A stretch of DNA of 64,000 bases from Torymus aiolomorphi (Eukaryota; Arthropoda; Insecta; Hymenoptera; Torymidae). A program made the position numbers and the translations under genes. The number at the start of each line of letters is the position of its first letter. The stretch's first letter is position 1. Shown piece by piece: positions 10,515 to 19,087 of this stretch. The notes beneath the pieces were generated by a model, which was not told where the DNA came from, searched no databases, and was given only the letters and a program-made list of their open reading frames with translations. The stretch is from contig CM070874.1 of assembly GCA_036365515.1 (NCBI GenBank), forward strand, positions 160,767,297-160,831,296, read 5' to 3'.

Positions 10515-11215
10515 TTAAGCTAGTAGATCAGTTTTTTCTCAGAAACAGCTGAAGCGAGAAAATCCGGTTGGGCATCAAAAAGTAGGAACGAATTTGCAAC
10601 TAAATGCTAAATATTGGATAGTTATTTATACGCTAGGCAATGTATACAGAAAATAGTACCCATAGCCATCTATGTCATGTTTTGGGACTTCCGAAGGCTT
10701 TTGGGATTTTTTACAGTGGTTATCTTAGAGCAAGAAATGAGGAACAAAATATGCACACTGACCAAAGTTGCTAAGGCAAAAACTTGTAAAGATACAAGAA
10801 CATGTTCTGCTAGCTTCATATTAAGCTAGCTGATCGCATGCTTCTTGGAAACAGCTGGAGTAGAAAGCCGCAAAATTTTCGGATTTTTAATTTTGACCAT
10901 CTTGCAGCAGAAAATTAACACTGAAATATGCCCCATCTCCGAATTCGCTAACGCAAATACTCGCAGATATATCTTAAATGCTTAATATCAAGCTAGCAGA
11001 TTACATGTTTCTCGGAAACGGCTGGAGCAAAAGAATCCAGTTGGGTGTAGAAAAATTACTGAAAATTAGTGACAAAATACTCGATAGGTTTTTTTCGCTT
11101 GAAACCGTTTATATAGAAAATGATTCTCTTAGCCAAGGGCCTATGGTCAGTTCTGGGACTTCTGAACAATTTTGTGATTTTTGGCTCCGACCTTCTTACA
11201 GCAGATTCGCGGGTG
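10515..11215 (+). repeat. Three diverged copies of a dispersed repeat (units A-C)
   Basis: Units starting near 10516, 10817 and 10985 share the words AGCTAGCAGAT, TCGGAAACGGCTGGAGC, TTAGCCAAGGGCCTATG and GGGACTTCTGAA in the same order. A fourth copy lies at 18780-19066 in the same orientation, on the far side of the Polinton-derived block. The units differ in length (about 170-300 bp) because of internal deletions. No open frame is kept between copies. Confidence 0.7.
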
Positions 11216-11366
11216 AGAGAGGGAGAACGTTGCCGGTCCGACAAAATCGCGTGACTGAATAATGGTGCGAGAGCGTTTCGTATTTACGTAAGTGCTCCGT
11301 TACCCTCTCTCTCCGCACATCTTCGTTACTCCCACTGTGAAGCGTCTGTAGGGTCCGGGCTTCAGC

Positions 11367-11374
11367 TATAAAAG
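11367..11374 (+). promoter_or_regulatory. TATA box of the small repeated-module gene
   Basis: TATAAAAG stands 36 bases before the first ATG, which has a good context (CCACCATGG). If transcription starts about 30 bases after the TATA box, the 5' leader would be only some 10-15 bases long. This close promoter-to-ATG spacing is typical of compact viral or Polinton genes. Confidence 0.6.
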
Positions 11375-11409
11375 AAATTGCACGCGACTTTACATTCATC
11401 ATTTCCACC

Positions 11410-12119
11410 ATGGACTCCTTGGTATCCATAAGCGAGTTAGAAAATACACTGGCAGAAATTGAGCATGAGGCAGAAACCAACTACGACTGGGAACTGGGCC
11501 TGGTCATGGACTGTGATGGTGTTCTAGAGGCATTGACGTCACTGCCATTGGCTCTCCACATCAATCTACATCGCATTTTTCATCGCAAGACATGATTGAT
11601 TGGGATTTGGCCCAGGCTATGGACTGTGACCTGGAAGGACTATTTTCACCGCTATTAGCTACGTCCCCGCCTTATTCTTCGCCGCAACGTTTGCACTCGC
11701 AAGAAAATTTTGAGATAGATTTGGACATGGCCCTGGGCTGTACACCGTGCTTTTCACCGCAGCACTCGCCATCTGAGTCACCGGTCTTTTTTCTGCGGCA
11801 ACCGCACTGTCCAGCTCTTATTTTGCCACCATTGTCACCGTTTTTACTATCACCTGTACCAGATTCGCCGCCATAGCTCCTCTATGACCTTGTGCAGTAA
11901 GATTTCTTCCAAATCTTGCCAGTGTTTACAGCGGCGCCGACTGTGAGGGATGAAGAGGCGGAGGACGTGGAGCTGATCGAGTTAGGATCGTCTGTATGAC
12001 AATCTCCTCAAATTCAATGTCTCCGCAAGAGGTGGGTAGTATACAAGAGGTCTCGTGGCGGAGATGACGATAGCGCGGCACCACCGAGAGTACGTCGTCG
12101 ATTAAACTTTACAGTTTAA
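11410..12119 (+). pseudogene. Unknown small acidic protein with tandem modules, decayed
   Basis: I do not recognise this gene. The N-terminus opens MDSLVSISELENTL and holds a module DWELGLVMDCDG; after a frameshift at about 11530-11560 a second module reads DWDLAQAMDCDLEG and a third, weaker one EIDLDMALGC. Pro/Ser-rich linkers lie between. Further on in the same frame come an acidic patch (RDEEAEDVELIELGSS) and a basic tail ending RVRRRLNFTV at TAA 12117-12119. In-frame stops at 11874, 11898 and 11997 suggest one gene in decay, about 230 codons in all. The acidic-plus-hydrophobic modules resemble transactivation domains, VELI with acidic flanks resembles a SUMO-interacting motif, and RRRLNF fits the cyclin-binding RxL pattern. 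A small viral regulator is a guess. Confidence 0.5.
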
Positions 12120-12124
12120 TCGAC
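12097..12124 (+). other. Perfect 12-bp hairpin overlapping the stop codon
   Basis: GTCGATTAAACT (12097-12108) and its exact reverse complement (12113-12124) flank the 4-base loop TTAC. The stop codon of the small decayed gene lies in the right arm. It is the first of four hairpins in 140 bases. Confidence 0.75.
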
Positions 12125-12137
12125 TCGTCATTTAATC

Positions 12138-12238
12138 AGCCATTTTTATGGCTAAAACCAATCAGCCTTTTTCAGGGCTCTATATATTTTTTTACGTTGA
12201 ACAAACGTTTAGTAAATTTATCAGCCCTTTTCAAGGCT
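12138..12238 (+). promoter_or_regulatory. Three histone-3'-end-like stem-loops in series
   Basis: Three hairpins, each with a 6-base stem and a 4-base T-rich loop: AGCCAT-TTTT-ATGGCT at 12138-12153 (perfect), AGCCTT-TTTC-AGGGCT at 12164-12179 (one G-T pair) and AGCCCT-TTTC-AAGGCT at 12223-12238 (one mismatch). All are preceded by TCA. The 6-bp stem with a four-base UUUC/UUUU loop is the shape of the metazoan replication-dependent histone 3' stem-loop. They follow the stop of the small gene, so a role in 3'-end formation of that transcript is possible. That is inference. Confidence 0.55.
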
Positions 12239-12412
12239 ATATATTTTCATTATACATTCCCTACTGCTATTTCATTTTTGTTTAAAATACATTTTAAATA
12301 AATATAAATAAATAAATTTGTTAATATTTTTAATAAATATTAACAAATTAGTCAAATTTTAAAGAATGTTTTTGCAGCATTCAAAATTTTAAATTATATT
12401 TGCGCCCACGGT

Positions 12413-12535
12413 GGTCTCGTTAGGTGCAAAATGTAGCTATAAGCATACATATGTCACGATAGCCGAGTGGTACGGTGCGTGCTCCGTAATTCGAAGATCG
12501 TGAGTTCGAATCCACCTTCCGGTAATTTTTTTTTC
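12413..12535 (+). ncRNA. tRNA-like Pol III unit 1
   Basis: An A-box-like TAGCCGAGTGG at 12460-12470 and a B-box-like GTTCGAATCC at 12504-12513 are followed by a run of nine T (a Pol III terminator) after 12525. The sequence does not fold into a standard tRNA: the expected acceptor and T stems do not pair. A second copy lies 228 bases downstream. It may be a tRNA-derived small RNA or SINE head. Confidence 0.5.
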
Positions 12536-12640
12536 TCATTAACATTCACAATAAAAAATATTCACACTCATAAATATTAATGAATTTGTAAAAAAATTTT
12601 AAAAATAACATGTTTGCACAGTATTTAAAATTATAATATC

Positions 12641-12762
12641 GGTCTCGTTAGGTATAAAATGTAGCTACAAGGATACATGTGTCACGATAGCCGAGTGGTA
12701 AGGTGCGTGCTCCGTGATCTGAAGATCGTCAGCACGAATCCACCTTCCGGCATTTTTTTTTT
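12641..12762 (+). ncRNA. tRNA-like Pol III unit 2
   Basis: Second copy of the preceding unit with the same 5' lead-in (GGTCTCGTTAGGT) and the same A box at 12688-12698. Its B box is worn (GCACGAATCC). It too ends in a T run. The two copies are a tandem duplication with a 228-base period that includes the AT-rich spacer. Confidence 0.5.
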
Positions 12763-12885
12763 CATAAAACATTGTAATTTAATATACTGTCACAATTGTT
12801 AGTTATAAATAATAATAATGTAATTTTTAAATAAATTATACTCTACCATGTTTGGTCTAGAGCTCTCTGGTCCAGAACCGTCCAA

Positions 12886-12992
12886 GAGGGGAAGGGGGGG
12901 GGGGGCGAGGGGGGTCTAGAACCGGCCTGGTCTAGAACCGGCCTGGTCCAGAACAGGCCTTGACCAGAACCGGCCTGGTCCAGAACCGGCCT
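12886..12992. repeat. Poly-G tract and 16-bp tandem array
   Basis: A G-rich run (about 12886-12915, broken by single C and A) leads into five exact-length 16-base units of the type GGTCYAGAACCGGCCT at 12913, 12929, 12945, 12961 and 12977. Units differ by one to three bases. Looser related words lie just upstream at 12855-12875. No gene is present. Confidence 0.85.
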
Positions 12993-13021
12993 AGCCTATC
13001 TACTGTGTATATATTCAAATC

Positions 13022-14200
13022 TTCTGTCTAGGCTACCTAATACTAGTTGAGTGGTATGTTTGTAAATAAAGAAATGACATCTAAAGAAAGTAGTATGTAG
13101 TCATTCGGAATAATAACTGATTTTAACTTTTGTTTTAAATCTAAACTGTTATTGATATGAGATGCGGGTATTTTTATAGAAGATTTAATCTCATTATAAA
13201 TTATTTTAGCTAAAAAATGGGTCGGTATATTAATCAACGAATTTATTAGACGAAATGGTACATCTTTTTTATGTATCTTGGGTAAACCATAGCAATTTGC
13301 TAATATCGTGTTGGTACAAGAAAGTGCGTTATTGTGAAATTTCGTGTGTAAATAGTTATTGTTATTTAAATTTTTTAAGATAGTAGAAGTGTCAGTTTGC
13401 AATTTTGTAACGGAGTCTTTTTGATATTTTTGTAGGTGGTTTTATCAGATAATAGGTTTTCCATTTTTTTCTGGTATTCAGTCTTAAGTAAACAGACCGT
13501 CACATTGCCTTTATCAGAAATGGTGAACCATATGTCAGGATTATTTTTAATGAAAGCTTTGATTTTTGTTAACTTAATTTTCGTGTTTCTATCTTGAGTG
13601 TTCGTATGTTTTTGTTTTTTAAAACCCATTTTTAGGTTTGAAACGATCTTTTCCCTAATTTCTGATTTTTTAGTAATAGGTAATTCGGTGTTTTCTAAGC
13701 TAAACTCAACATTTTTCAGTGTGTCAATAATGTATTTTTTACATGTGTCTTCATTAATACTAACTTTTGGTCCTAAGGAGACTATTTTTATTACCTCAGC
13801 AGGTATTTGTACATTAGTTAAATTTTTAAAAAATCGTTTTGAAGATGTAATTGGCTCCGAGATTTGTAAGAATAATAATTTATTTGTATAATTTTCTGTT
13901 GTGCAAGAATTAAAATTTTTCTTTCAACTTCGTATTGTATTTTACTATAATACTATTAACTTTTTTGTTAGTATAACTAAAGAACTTTTTTATGATTGAA
14001 CTGTCAATATTACGTCGCAGAATCGAATTTTTTTAGACATAACACCGATTTGTTAAAAAAATTAATGCGAAATTTCAAGATTTAAAAGATTAAGACATAA
14101 ATGTTTGTCAACGTTCAGAAGTTTCTGTTTATACTTTTAACTCTGGAAGAATAAAGTACAAAAACGCTTACTTATGTTGAGGATATGTTGAGGTATGATG
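13022..14200 (-). pseudogene. Penelope-like element (copy 1), left half: N-terminus and first RT motifs
   Basis: The minus strand encodes KNNPDIWFTISDKGNVTV (the pre-RT segment of PLE proteins), then YGLPKIHKKDVPFRLI and LLSLDVISLFTNIPLN, which are the PLE RT motifs with the first catalytic Asp. Frames are split at about 13380-13430 and again upstream, and the RT is cut off near 13030. The same RT segment reappears in the opposite direction at 14490-14700, so two truncated PLE copies stand head to head. PLEs encode one protein with an RT and a GIY-YIG endonuclease. Confidence 0.8.
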
Positions 14201-14339
14201 TCTTCTGACGTGCATTTCAAAAGGAACCAGCGTTGTGGTATTGATTCCTCAAGTTTTTAATAGTTTAAAATACTCCAATTTTTTAGTTGTCATTTGGCTT
14301 GAAGCCCATAGGAATTTTCAATGTAGTAGAAAAAAGATT

Positions 14340-15850
14340 GTCCCGTGTCAAAAGTGTAAACAGAAACTTCTGAACGTTGACAAATATTTATGTCTTAATC
14401 TTTTAAATCTTGAAATTCGAGATATTAATTTTTGCATTAATTTTTTTAACAAATCGGTGTCCGACCCATTTTTTAGCTAAAAGGATAGTCCGACCCATTT
14501 TTTAGCTAAAATAATTTATAATGAGATTAAATCTTCTATAAAATTACCCGCATTTCATATCAATAACAATTTAGATTTAAAACAAGAATTAAAATCAGTT
14601 ATTATTCCGGATGACTATATACTACTTTCTCTAGATGTCATTTTCTTATTTACAAACATACCACTAGAACTAGTATTAGATAGCCTAGACAGAAGATTTG
14701 AATATATACACAATAAATGCAAAACTCCATTCCACGCACACAAATCGTTACATGCACACAATTTTTATTCTCCAATACAGTTTTCCCGTTGAATAGTAAG
14801 TTTTATCGACAAATTGAAGGTACGCCTATGGGTTCTCCCATTTCATCTTTGTTTGCAGATATGGTGATGGACGATTTAAAAATGAATTGTTTGAAAAACT
14901 TAGAAGAAAATTATATTAAAATTATTATTGGTAGACGATACCATTATGTGCATAAACAAAAAGCATATTGATTTAGTTATAAATATCTTTAATTCATACA
15001 ATAATCGTTTGCAATTTACGTATGAATTAGAACAAGATAAAAAAATTAATTTTTTAGATATTTCTCTAATTCGTCACAATAGTTCTATTATTACTGATTG
15101 ATTTAATAAACCTACTTCTTTCGGGAGATTAATCAATTATCTTTCTAATCACCCCATTAAAAAAAAATAAACATGGTCTATAACCTTGTTGATAGGACCA
15201 TTTCTCTTCCACATAAAAAATTTCATAGAAAAAATCTAAAAATTGTTACCCAAATCCTCAGAAACAATAATTATCCTAACAAATTCATTAACCGATATAC
15301 ACGTATGAGGATGTACACAATCAAACATAAACAATCCCACAAAACAACACTAGTACGCAATAGATCGATGTCCTACATCTCTTTACCTTTTAATGATCAA
15401 TATTATAAAATAGCAGAAATCTTAAAACCACTCAACTTTCGTGTTCTACCTATAGTTAAAAAAAGTTTTAATTCAGTTATTATATTAGGTAAAGATCATA
15501 CAGACAAATAGGATCGGACCAATATAGTACATAAGTTTTTCTGTAAGTCGTGTAAGTATACAGGAGAAACTGAACGGACTCTGAAAACGAGAATGAAGGA
15601 GCACTAAAAAAAATAATAATCCAGAAGCAGTAGTGACACAACATATTAATAAATTTTTACATGACTTTGGGAAAATAGCAAAATTTTAGACTACGAATTA
15701 AATTATAAAAAAACGCACCCTTTCTGAAATGACTCATATTAAATGTAATAGAAATAATATTAACAAAACAGAAGATGTAAAATCATTAAATAGATCTTAT
15801 TTTCCGTTACTGTGCCTTTTAAATTGATGCCATGTATTATGCTCTGTTCT
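14340..15850 (+). pseudogene. Penelope-like element (copy 1), right half: RT and GIY-YIG endonuclease
   Basis: Plus-strand continuation. A piece of the PLE N-terminus (14340-14460) is joined by an internal deletion to the RT, at a short direct duplication. RT motifs seen: LSLDVIFLFTNIPL, then YRQIEGTPMGSPIS near 14810-14850, then the catalytic region near 14935 after a frameshift, and FLDISLI. The stretch FRVLPIVKKSFNSV follows, and after a break CKYTGETERTLKTRMKEH (15545-15605) is the GIY-YIG endonuclease core in worn form. Coding traces end near 15830. Several stops and frameshifts show that it is dead. Confidence 0.8.
14461..14512 (+). repeat. 22-bp direct duplication at the PLE deletion joint
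   Basis: CGACCCATTTTTTAGCTAAA occurs twice within 52 bases, separated by about 8 bases. It marks the place where the PLE N-terminus is joined to the middle of the RT, so it is probably a scar of aberrant reverse transcription or repair. Confidence 0.75.
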
Positions 15851-16047
15851 TTGGTCTTGTTTGTAAAGACAGTCATTTTTGTACTATAAATATGTCTGTA
15901 CATCACTGTATCGCTTAGATTGACGCTATGTGTTGTATGTGACACACGAAACAAATAAGGTATTAATAATTTTCTTTTTGTAACGTAAGTGATAGTTTAA
16001 TTTCGTATATTCAAAAAGATTTTCTGTTTTGATCAATAAATTAGAGC

Positions 16048-16078
16048 CTGAAGAGGTTGGCGGACCATGCCAACGAAA
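16048..16078 (+). ncRNA. Hammerhead-ribozyme-like core, PLE copy 1
   Basis: CTGAAGA (16048-16054) fits the CUGANGA box. GTTGGC and GCCAAC (16056-16061, 16069-16074) form a perfect 6-bp stem II, and GAAA follows at 16075-16078. One extra base stands between the box and stem II, as in the other PLE copies here. Hammerhead motifs are known in PLE terminal repeats. Cleavage activity cannot be judged from sequence alone. Confidence 0.6.
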
Positions 16079-16170
16079 CGTTGCTTAAATAAAAAGGGAA
16101 ACAAAACTTTGTTTCTCTTTTACCTGCCTCCGTTAGATCGATCTACTACATTTTAACATATCATACTTTA

Positions 16171-16446
16171 TATTCTGATACAGGTATATATTATTTAAAT
16201 GAGGGTAATTCAATTTCACGCGAAGCTTATGCCAATGGATATTGTCTTTTCGCTTTCGATTTAACACCTGATTTATCAGCAAATCAAGATACACATTGGA
16301 ATCTAGTAAACTATGGTAGTGTAAGAATTGATCTTCGCTTTGATGATCCGTTAAGCAGTACAGTAAATTGTATAATTTATGCTGAATATGAAAATATACT
16401 TGAGATTGATTCGTCACGTCAAATTTTCGCGGACTATAGTGGATGA
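16171..16446 (+). pseudogene. Polinton-type major capsid protein, C-terminal fragment
   Basis: About 90 codons open to TGA at 16444-16446. The motif CLFAFDLTPDLSA, then THWNLVNYGSVRIDLRF and the ending CIIYAEYENILEID, are typical of the C-terminus of Polinton/adintovirus double-jelly-roll major capsid proteins. The N-terminal part is missing because PLE sequence abuts at about 16100-16170. It heads a run of Polinton genes on the same strand. The frame itself has no stop, but it has no start either. Confidence 0.75.
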
Positions 16447-16547
16447 GATGGTGGGGGAAGGTAGTAGTAGTGGGAAGTAAAGGTTAATGATTACGAAATG
16501 TTTTCTGATGTATCAGTCGTTCATTGGACGTTGATGTGTTCGAAACT

Positions 16548-17199
16548 ATGAAGATGGATATCGTTGTAGACATACAGTGTGTCAAAGATTATAAGAGCCG
16601 TGCGGTACCAAAAGAAGTGGCAGTCCTTTAATTAGATCAAAATTTCACAGAACATTAGATCATTTCGCTATGTCAAGAGGCTAGAAAAGAAAACGATTGG
16701 TTATCACGAAACCATCAGGGCTTGGACTGGCTTGATCAAGGTGTTTCTGAAAAAGTCTTGTTCAAAAACGTACAAGAAATTTGTAAGAGCAAACAATATT
16801 TATGTTCGTGATGGTATGAAAGTGGCGATTTTACGAAAAATTACTATACGGCACATTATAAATGTAGAGTTTGAGGAAGATTGTCCTCCATTTCACAAAT
16901 TCACAGCATCTGGTAATTACTGCATGCACCATACCTTAAAAATCTATTTTTCAAAGTATTGTTGTGCTTTGAATAACGCCTCTGTGTTAAAAACGTGGTT
17001 GAACGCACGTGGAAAAACTGAAGCTGCTGAAGAGTTTATCTTCGAACCACGTATTAATCTCTGCGATGAACAATATACAAATTCAACGGATTTTATCTCG
17101 AATTCCGGCTCTCGCTATGGAAGTCTTTGCGGCAGATCAAACTCCCTTGGTCTGAATGAGACCGACAGCTTATATTTTCAACACCCAAAGTCACGATAA
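16548..17199 (+). pseudogene. Polinton-associated exonuclease-like ORF (unknown function)
   Basis: The ATG at 16548 gives MKMDIVVDIQCVKDYKS, then a stop at about 16636. The frame shifts through ENDWLSRNHQGLDWL near 16690 to a longer open part with IYVRDGMKVAILRKI and FEEDCPPFHKF, ending with a Cys/His cluster. I recognise this type of ORF from insect Polintons next to the capsid and protease genes. The early VVDIQ with a following KEV recalls the first motif of DEDD 3'-5' exonucleases, but that is only a resemblance. It overlaps the start of the protease gene in another frame. At least two frameshifts and one stop are present. Confidence 0.5.
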
Positions 17200-17578
17200 A
17201 TCTGGCTTGCATTGAGTTGCAATTTACGTCAATAAAAATGGTGATGCCTGGTACTTTGATAGTTTTGGTGTGCCTCCTTACATACCCGACCATATAACCC
17301 GCATTCGAAGAAATGTTAGAAAATTTCGATGGAATTCACGACAACAGCAAAGTGAAACTTCAGGTACATGTGGTTATTTTTGTCTCATGTTTTTACATTT
17401 CATGTCTGTGGGCCTTGGAATTGGACATTTTCTCGAAAACTTTTCTTGTAACTTACGCAAAAATGATCAACTTTTTAGAAATTATGTTTCAAAATTGTAT
17501 AGGGGTACATTTCCCCGCTACCATTACGAACCCCCACTACTAATACATCCCACACTGCTATCGTACCCCTTCAAATAA
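17066..17578 (+). pseudogene. Adenain-type maturation cysteine protease (Polinton PRO)
   Basis: Would cleave capsid precursor proteins during particle maturation. The frame from ATG 17066 (MNNIQIQRILSRIPAL) to TAA 17578 is 171 codons, a usual length for the family. Catalytic residues are visible: His at 17210-17212 (GLH), Asp at 17258-17260 (YFDSFG) and Cys at 17369-17371 (SGTCGYFCLMF), with a Gln-rich stretch before the Cys. Two in-frame TGA stops break it; one, at 17213-17215, replaces the Trp that normally follows the catalytic His. It lies between the exonuclease-like ORF and the next TATA-led gene. Confidence 0.85.
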
Positions 17579-17604
17579 TAAACCCCCACCATCAGTATGA
17601 ATAG

Positions 17605-17614
17605 TATAAAAAAG
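17605..17614 (+). promoter_or_regulatory. TATA box before the next Polinton ORF
   Basis: TATAAAAAAG stands 27 bases after the protease stop. It is followed by a short leader and a first ATG at 17678, then by the ATG at 17761 that opens the recognisable frame. It suggests that Polinton genes here had individual promoters. Confidence 0.5.
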
Positions 17615-17760
17615 AGCATCTAACACAGCCTATTCATTAGTTCACTCAATCATTCCTGCTGAAAATAATATACAGGAATGGCTGATCAAGGCAAGCGTAA
17701 ATACAAGACAATGGCTGGTCAAGATAGTGTTTCCAAATATCATTGTCATCAGCAACTACT

Positions 17761-18460
17761 ATGGTGTTCGGACTAAACAAATCTTATACCAAGAAAATCA
17801 CAATTGGTCTAGAAAATAAGAAAATTGGTGGTGAATTTCTACCTGTCATTCGTCTTAGTTCTGACGACTTTGTCGGTATACCGCTTACTGTATCTGACTA
17901 GCGTTTATTTGAAGACATTTTTCCAGATATTGATAAGTTCTTTGAAACTGAAGATGGTGATATGCTGCATAAAAAGATACCCTTTAGACATTTTAGCATA
18001 AGACTTATTATGAGTTATGGCGACAAGGCCATTGAACTTGTGGAAGACGAAGATTCACAAGCGGCAGGTGATCAACCACCAACGAAGCAGTACCGACATA
18101 GTTTAATATTTAAAAAAGTTTCTTTTGATAGATTAAAAATATTAAAATATTGTATACTTGTGAGAGTGAGATTTTTATTAGATGTAACCTGTAACGTAGC
18201 ATATATTATTTGTCATTATTTGAAAGAAAAATTGCAAAGACACACAGTCATCACAATATACGTATTTTTCTAAGCACAATTTATTAGCTTATGTGGGAAA
18301 ATTCGGCATACCTGATTCCGATCAAATTTATGATGAAATAATGATTAAAAAAAATGATATACCAATATCAATACCGATTCATGATGTTATGTCTTTAATA
18401 TACGAGCTTGTGTCACTATATTTAGAAAATATTATATTTTTAATGAATAAAAAGATTTAA
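17761..18460 (+). pseudogene. Uncharacterised Polinton ORF downstream of protease
   Basis: The frame starts MVFGLNKSYTKKITIGLEN and includes GGEFLPVIRLSSDDFVGIP, a TAG at 17899-17901 where the family usually has Trp, then LFEDIFPDIDKFFETEDGD. It continues open to about 18270. After a frameshift the end reads LLAYVGKFGIPDSDQIYDE and IYELVSLYLENIIFLM, stopping at TAA 18458-18460. I know similar ORFs beside insect Polinton proteases but no function for them. The N-terminal beta-rich part could be a PC4-like nucleic-acid-binding fold; this is a guess. About 230 codons in total. Confidence 0.5.
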
Positions 18461-18535
18461 ATGTATCAAATTTGTTTTTACTTGCCTTTTCATGCTCCTA
18501 TCCTAAAGTAACCCTTAGTTTTCTTAAAGAGTTCA

Positions 18536-18628
18536 ATATTATAAAGTTAAATATTATAAATTTTAAATCATAGAGTTAAATTTTAAATTATAAAGTTAAA
18601 TTTTAAATCATAAAGTTAAATTTTAATA
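18536..18628. repeat. AT-rich 20-bp tandem repeat
   Basis: Units of the type ATAAAGTTAAATTTTAAATC recur four to five times with small changes. It marks the right edge of the Polinton block. A small hairpin (ATTATAGA, loop GGTA, TCTATAAT) follows near 18687-18706. Confidence 0.7.
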
Positions 18629-18779
18629 TTGTGGTACTATAGGAGTACATGGCGAATTTCCTCTCTGACCCTAGTTGAAGTGGGGTTATTATAGAGGTAT
18701 CTATAATACACCCCTCTCCTCTCACCCTGTGGTGGGGGAACGGTCAGTGGTGGAAAAACTCGCAAACATATCCGAAAAT

Positions 18780-19066
18780 GATCTGCTAGCTTAATCTTGA
18801 ACTGGCAGACAACATGTTTCTCGAAAACGGCTGAAGCAGAAAAATCCGGTTGGGTGTACAAAATTCGCAGAAAATTAGCAACAAAATACTGGATAGTTTT
18901 TTTTTTCAGTTGAGACCGATTATAAAGAAATTGATTCTCTTAGCCAAGGGCCTATGTCTAGTTCTGAGACTCCCGAAGGATTTTGGAATTTTTGGCTACG
19001 ACCATCTTGCAGCAGAGAATTAGCAACAAAATATGCCACCTCTATTTTTTCGAATCGCAGAGTGAG
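18780..19066 (+). repeat. Dispersed repeat unit D
   Basis: Same family and orientation as the units at 10515-11215, sharing TTAGCCAAGGGCCTATG and ATCTTGCAGCAGA. This is the most complete copy. It directly precedes a truncated MITE at 19088. Confidence 0.7.
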
Positions 19067-19087
19067 GACATTTCGGCAATCTTCAGG

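Noticed and set aside
11440..11720. Canonical LxCxE retinoblastoma-binding motif in the modules of the small gene
   Set aside because: The Cys-containing words read MDCDG, MDCDLE and LGCTPC; none fits L-x-C-x-E.
12450..12523. Functional tRNA gene
   Set aside because: A and B boxes are present but the acceptor and T stems do not pair, and the copy at 12682 is worse; called tRNA-like only.
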